5,824 nucleotides of DNA from Thermoleophilaceae bacterium (GTDB lineage: Bacteria; Actinomycetota; Thermoleophilia; Solirubrobacterales; Thermoleophilaceae), in contig JACCXP010000273.1 of NCBI GenBank assembly GCA_013696905.1, positions 1-5,824 on the forward strand. The letters are read 5' to 3'. The translations under genes were made by a program, and so were the position numbers. The notes beneath the pieces were generated by a model. The model was not told the origin of the DNA and made no database searches. It saw only the letters and a program-made list of their open reading frames with translations. This document shows, one piece after another, positions 4,612 to 5,824 of the stretch. The first letter of the stretch is position 1. Each line of letters opens with the position of its first letter.

Positions 4612-5808
4612 TCAAGGCGACACGGGCTCCCACGGGGCGGCGCCCGCGAGCACGGCCTGGCTGAGCTCGGGCAGGCGCCCGCTTCGCACCGCCTCACGCA
4701 CGCGCGCCATCAGCTCAGCCATGAACGTCAGGTTGTGCAGCGTCACCAGGCGCGCGGCGGTCAGCTCGCCGGCTCGACAGAGGTAGTGCAGGTAGCCGCG
4801 GGTGTGATCGCGGCACGCAGGGCACGGGCAGCCGGCCGCGATCGGCTCCCGGCTCATCCGCCAGCGCGGCCGCTTGAGGTCGAGCCGCCAGCGGGCCTCG
4901 GGGTCCGGCACGAGCGCCGTCCCGTGGCGCGCCAGTCGGGTCGGCGTGGCGCAGTCGAACGTGTCGATGCCGGCGGCGACCGCGTGCAGGATGTCGTCGA
5001 CGTCGCCGATCCCGAGCAGGTGTCGCGGCAGCGGTTGCGGAAGCGCCGCGACGGTCCATTCGACCACCTCGCGGATCTGGTCCTTGTCCTGGCCGAGCGA
5101 GCCGCCGATCGCGACGCCGTCGACCGCCGTCGAGACGATCCGCTCGGCCGAGGCGACGCGCAGGTCGCGATAGACGCCGCCCTGGACGATCCCGTAGAGG
5201 AGCTGGCCGGCCGGCGCGTGCGCCCGGTGCCACTCGACGCAACGATCGAGCCAGCGGTGCGTGCGCTCAGTCGAGCGCGCCGTGTAGTCGCGCGTCACGT
5301 TGAAGGGGGTGCACTCGTCGAAGGCGAGCGCCACGTCCGAGCCGAGCGCAGCCTGGACCCCCATCGAGGTCTCGGGGCCCATGAAGCGCTCGCCGCCGTC
5401 TAGGTAGGAGCGAAAGCGCACGCCCTCCTCTTCGATCGAGAGCACGCGCCCCTGGCTGTTCGTGCTCGCACGCCTGCGCTTGACCTCCTCGGCGACCGAG
5501 CCGTGGCCCATCGAGAAGACCTGGAAGCCGCCCGAGTCGGTGATGATCGGGCGCCGCCAGCCCATGAACTCGTGCAGCCCGCCCATCCGCTCGATGTCTT
5601 CGTGGCCGGGTTGTATGAAGAGATGGAAGGTGTTGGCCAGCACCATCTCGTAGCCGAGCTGCTCGACCTCGGCGGCCGCAAGCCCCTTGACGGTGGCCGT
5701 GGATGCGAGCGGGACGAAGGCGGGCGTCTGGAGGTCGCCGTGCGCGGTCGCAAGAACGCCCGCGCGCGCGCGCCCGTCGTGAGCGGCGATCAAGAAGGTC
5801 GGCGCCAC
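4612..5808 (-). CDS. tgt: tRNA-guanine(34) transglycosylase Tgt
   Basis: Tgt exchanges guanine 34 in the anticodon of GUN tRNAs (Asp, Asn, His, Tyr) for preQ1 or queuine, a step toward queuosine. The 398-residue protein has Asp91 in TDSGGFQVF as general base, DECTPF (164-169) with Asp164 and Cys166 for base recognition, the GIVQGG loop (206-211), VAIGG (232-236) and nucleophile Asp285 in DTFDCATPTR (282-291). Zinc ligands are Cys327, Cys329, Cys332 (CPCPAC) and His358 (TLHN). Length fits the family (about 370-400). The start is GTG 5808-5806, with no Shine-Dalgarno sequence. The run SLGQDKDQIREVVEW (237-251) and LLGIGDVDDIL (264-274) resemble, from memory, actinobacterial Tgt proteins. It converges on the kinase gene with 8 bp between stops and no obvious terminator. 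No queA or preQ1 synthesis gene is visible here. Confidence 0.97.
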   Translation of the reverse strand: MAPTFLIAAHDGRARAGVLATAHGDLQTPAFVPLASTATVKGLAAAEVEQLGYEMVLANTFHLFIQPGHEDIERMGGLHEFMGWRRPIITDSGGFQVFSMGHGSVAEEVKRRRASTNSQGRVLSIEEEGVRFRSYLDGGERFMGPETSMGVQAALGSDVALAFDECTPFNVTRDYTARSTERTHRWLDRCVEWHRAHAPAGQLLYGIVQGGVYRDLRVASAERIVSTAVDGVAIGGSLGQDKDQIREVVEWTVAALPQPLPRHLLGIGDVDDILHAVAAGIDTFDCATPTRLARHGTALVPDPEARWRLDLKRPRWRMSREPIAAGCPCPACRDHTRGYLHYLCRAGELTAARLVTLHNLTFMAELMARVREAVRSGRLPELSQAVLAGAAPWEPVSP

Positions 5809-5814
5809 GCCCGC

Positions 5815-5820
5815 AGAGTA
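5815..5820 (-). promoter_or_regulatory. Candidate -10 element for tgt (leaderless)
   Basis: Read on the minus strand, 5820 to 5815 is TACTCT, fitting TANNNT, followed by GCGGGC and then the GTG start at 5808. The six-base gap puts the predicted transcription start on the start codon itself, the arrangement of leaderless actinobacterial genes. The -35 region lies outside the window. Confidence 0.4.
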
Positions 5821-5824
5821 AGTC

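Noticed and set aside
3694..5403. 569-codon plus-strand frame linking the kinase and tgt regions
   Set aside because: It covers the wrong frame of the kinase and the antisense of tgt, with no conserved motif and biased Arg/Ala content.
5761..5772. (CG)6 run near the tgt start as a Z-DNA or slippage element
   Set aside because: It encodes the Arg-Ala-Arg-Ala stretch at residues 13-16 of Tgt and such short CG runs are expected at this base composition.

Overview
The window is a tightly packed stretch of a high-GC chromosome (roughly 70% G+C by eye), with six complete genes and possibly the first codons of a seventh. The biased codons (CTC-GAG-CGC style runs), GTG starts, absence of Shine-Dalgarno sequences, a membrane Ser/Thr kinase, and a Tgt protein of the kind I associate with actinobacteria all suggest an actinobacterium. 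Thermoleophilia/Solirubrobacterales is my best guess, from gene content rather than a search.

Layout, left to right. (1) rlmH (68-475, minus) encodes the 23S rRNA pseudouridine methyltransferase; a possible truncated gene begins downstream of it at the left edge. (2) A DUF3467 protein (503-793, plus) diverges from rlmH across a 27-bp spacer that seems to hold back-to-back -10 elements. (3) A seven-helix M48/Ste24-like membrane metalloprotease (790-2025, minus) converges on the DUF3467 gene; both TAG stops lie in one CTAG inside the loop of a GC-rich hairpin. (4) A three-gene plus-strand operon follows: calcineurin-type metallophosphoesterase (2014-2793), a proline/threonine-rich lipoprotein (2790-3407) and a membrane-anchored Ser/Thr protein kinase (3404-4603). 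They are joined by 4-bp GTGA and ATGA overlaps. Its first gene overlaps the 5' end of the protease gene by 12 bp, head to head. (5) tgt (4612-5808, minus), tRNA-guanine transglycosylase, converges on the kinase with an 8-bp gap. No stretch over 300 bases lacks a gene; the longest non-coding interval is about 27 bp.

The housekeeping part is RNA modification (rlmH, tgt). The most interesting part is the phosphoesterase-lipoprotein-kinase operon. The kinase has a complete catalytic domain and one transmembrane helix, but only about 33 residues outside and no PASTA repeats. The gene fused to it by start/stop overlap encodes a surface lipoprotein with a long flexible linker. A separate lipoprotein sensor for a 'bare' kinase, with a phosphatase-fold enzyme in the same unit, is a testable inference, not something the sequence proves. 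I saw no mobile elements, CRISPR arrays, tRNA/rRNA genes, frameshifts or signs of horizontal transfer.
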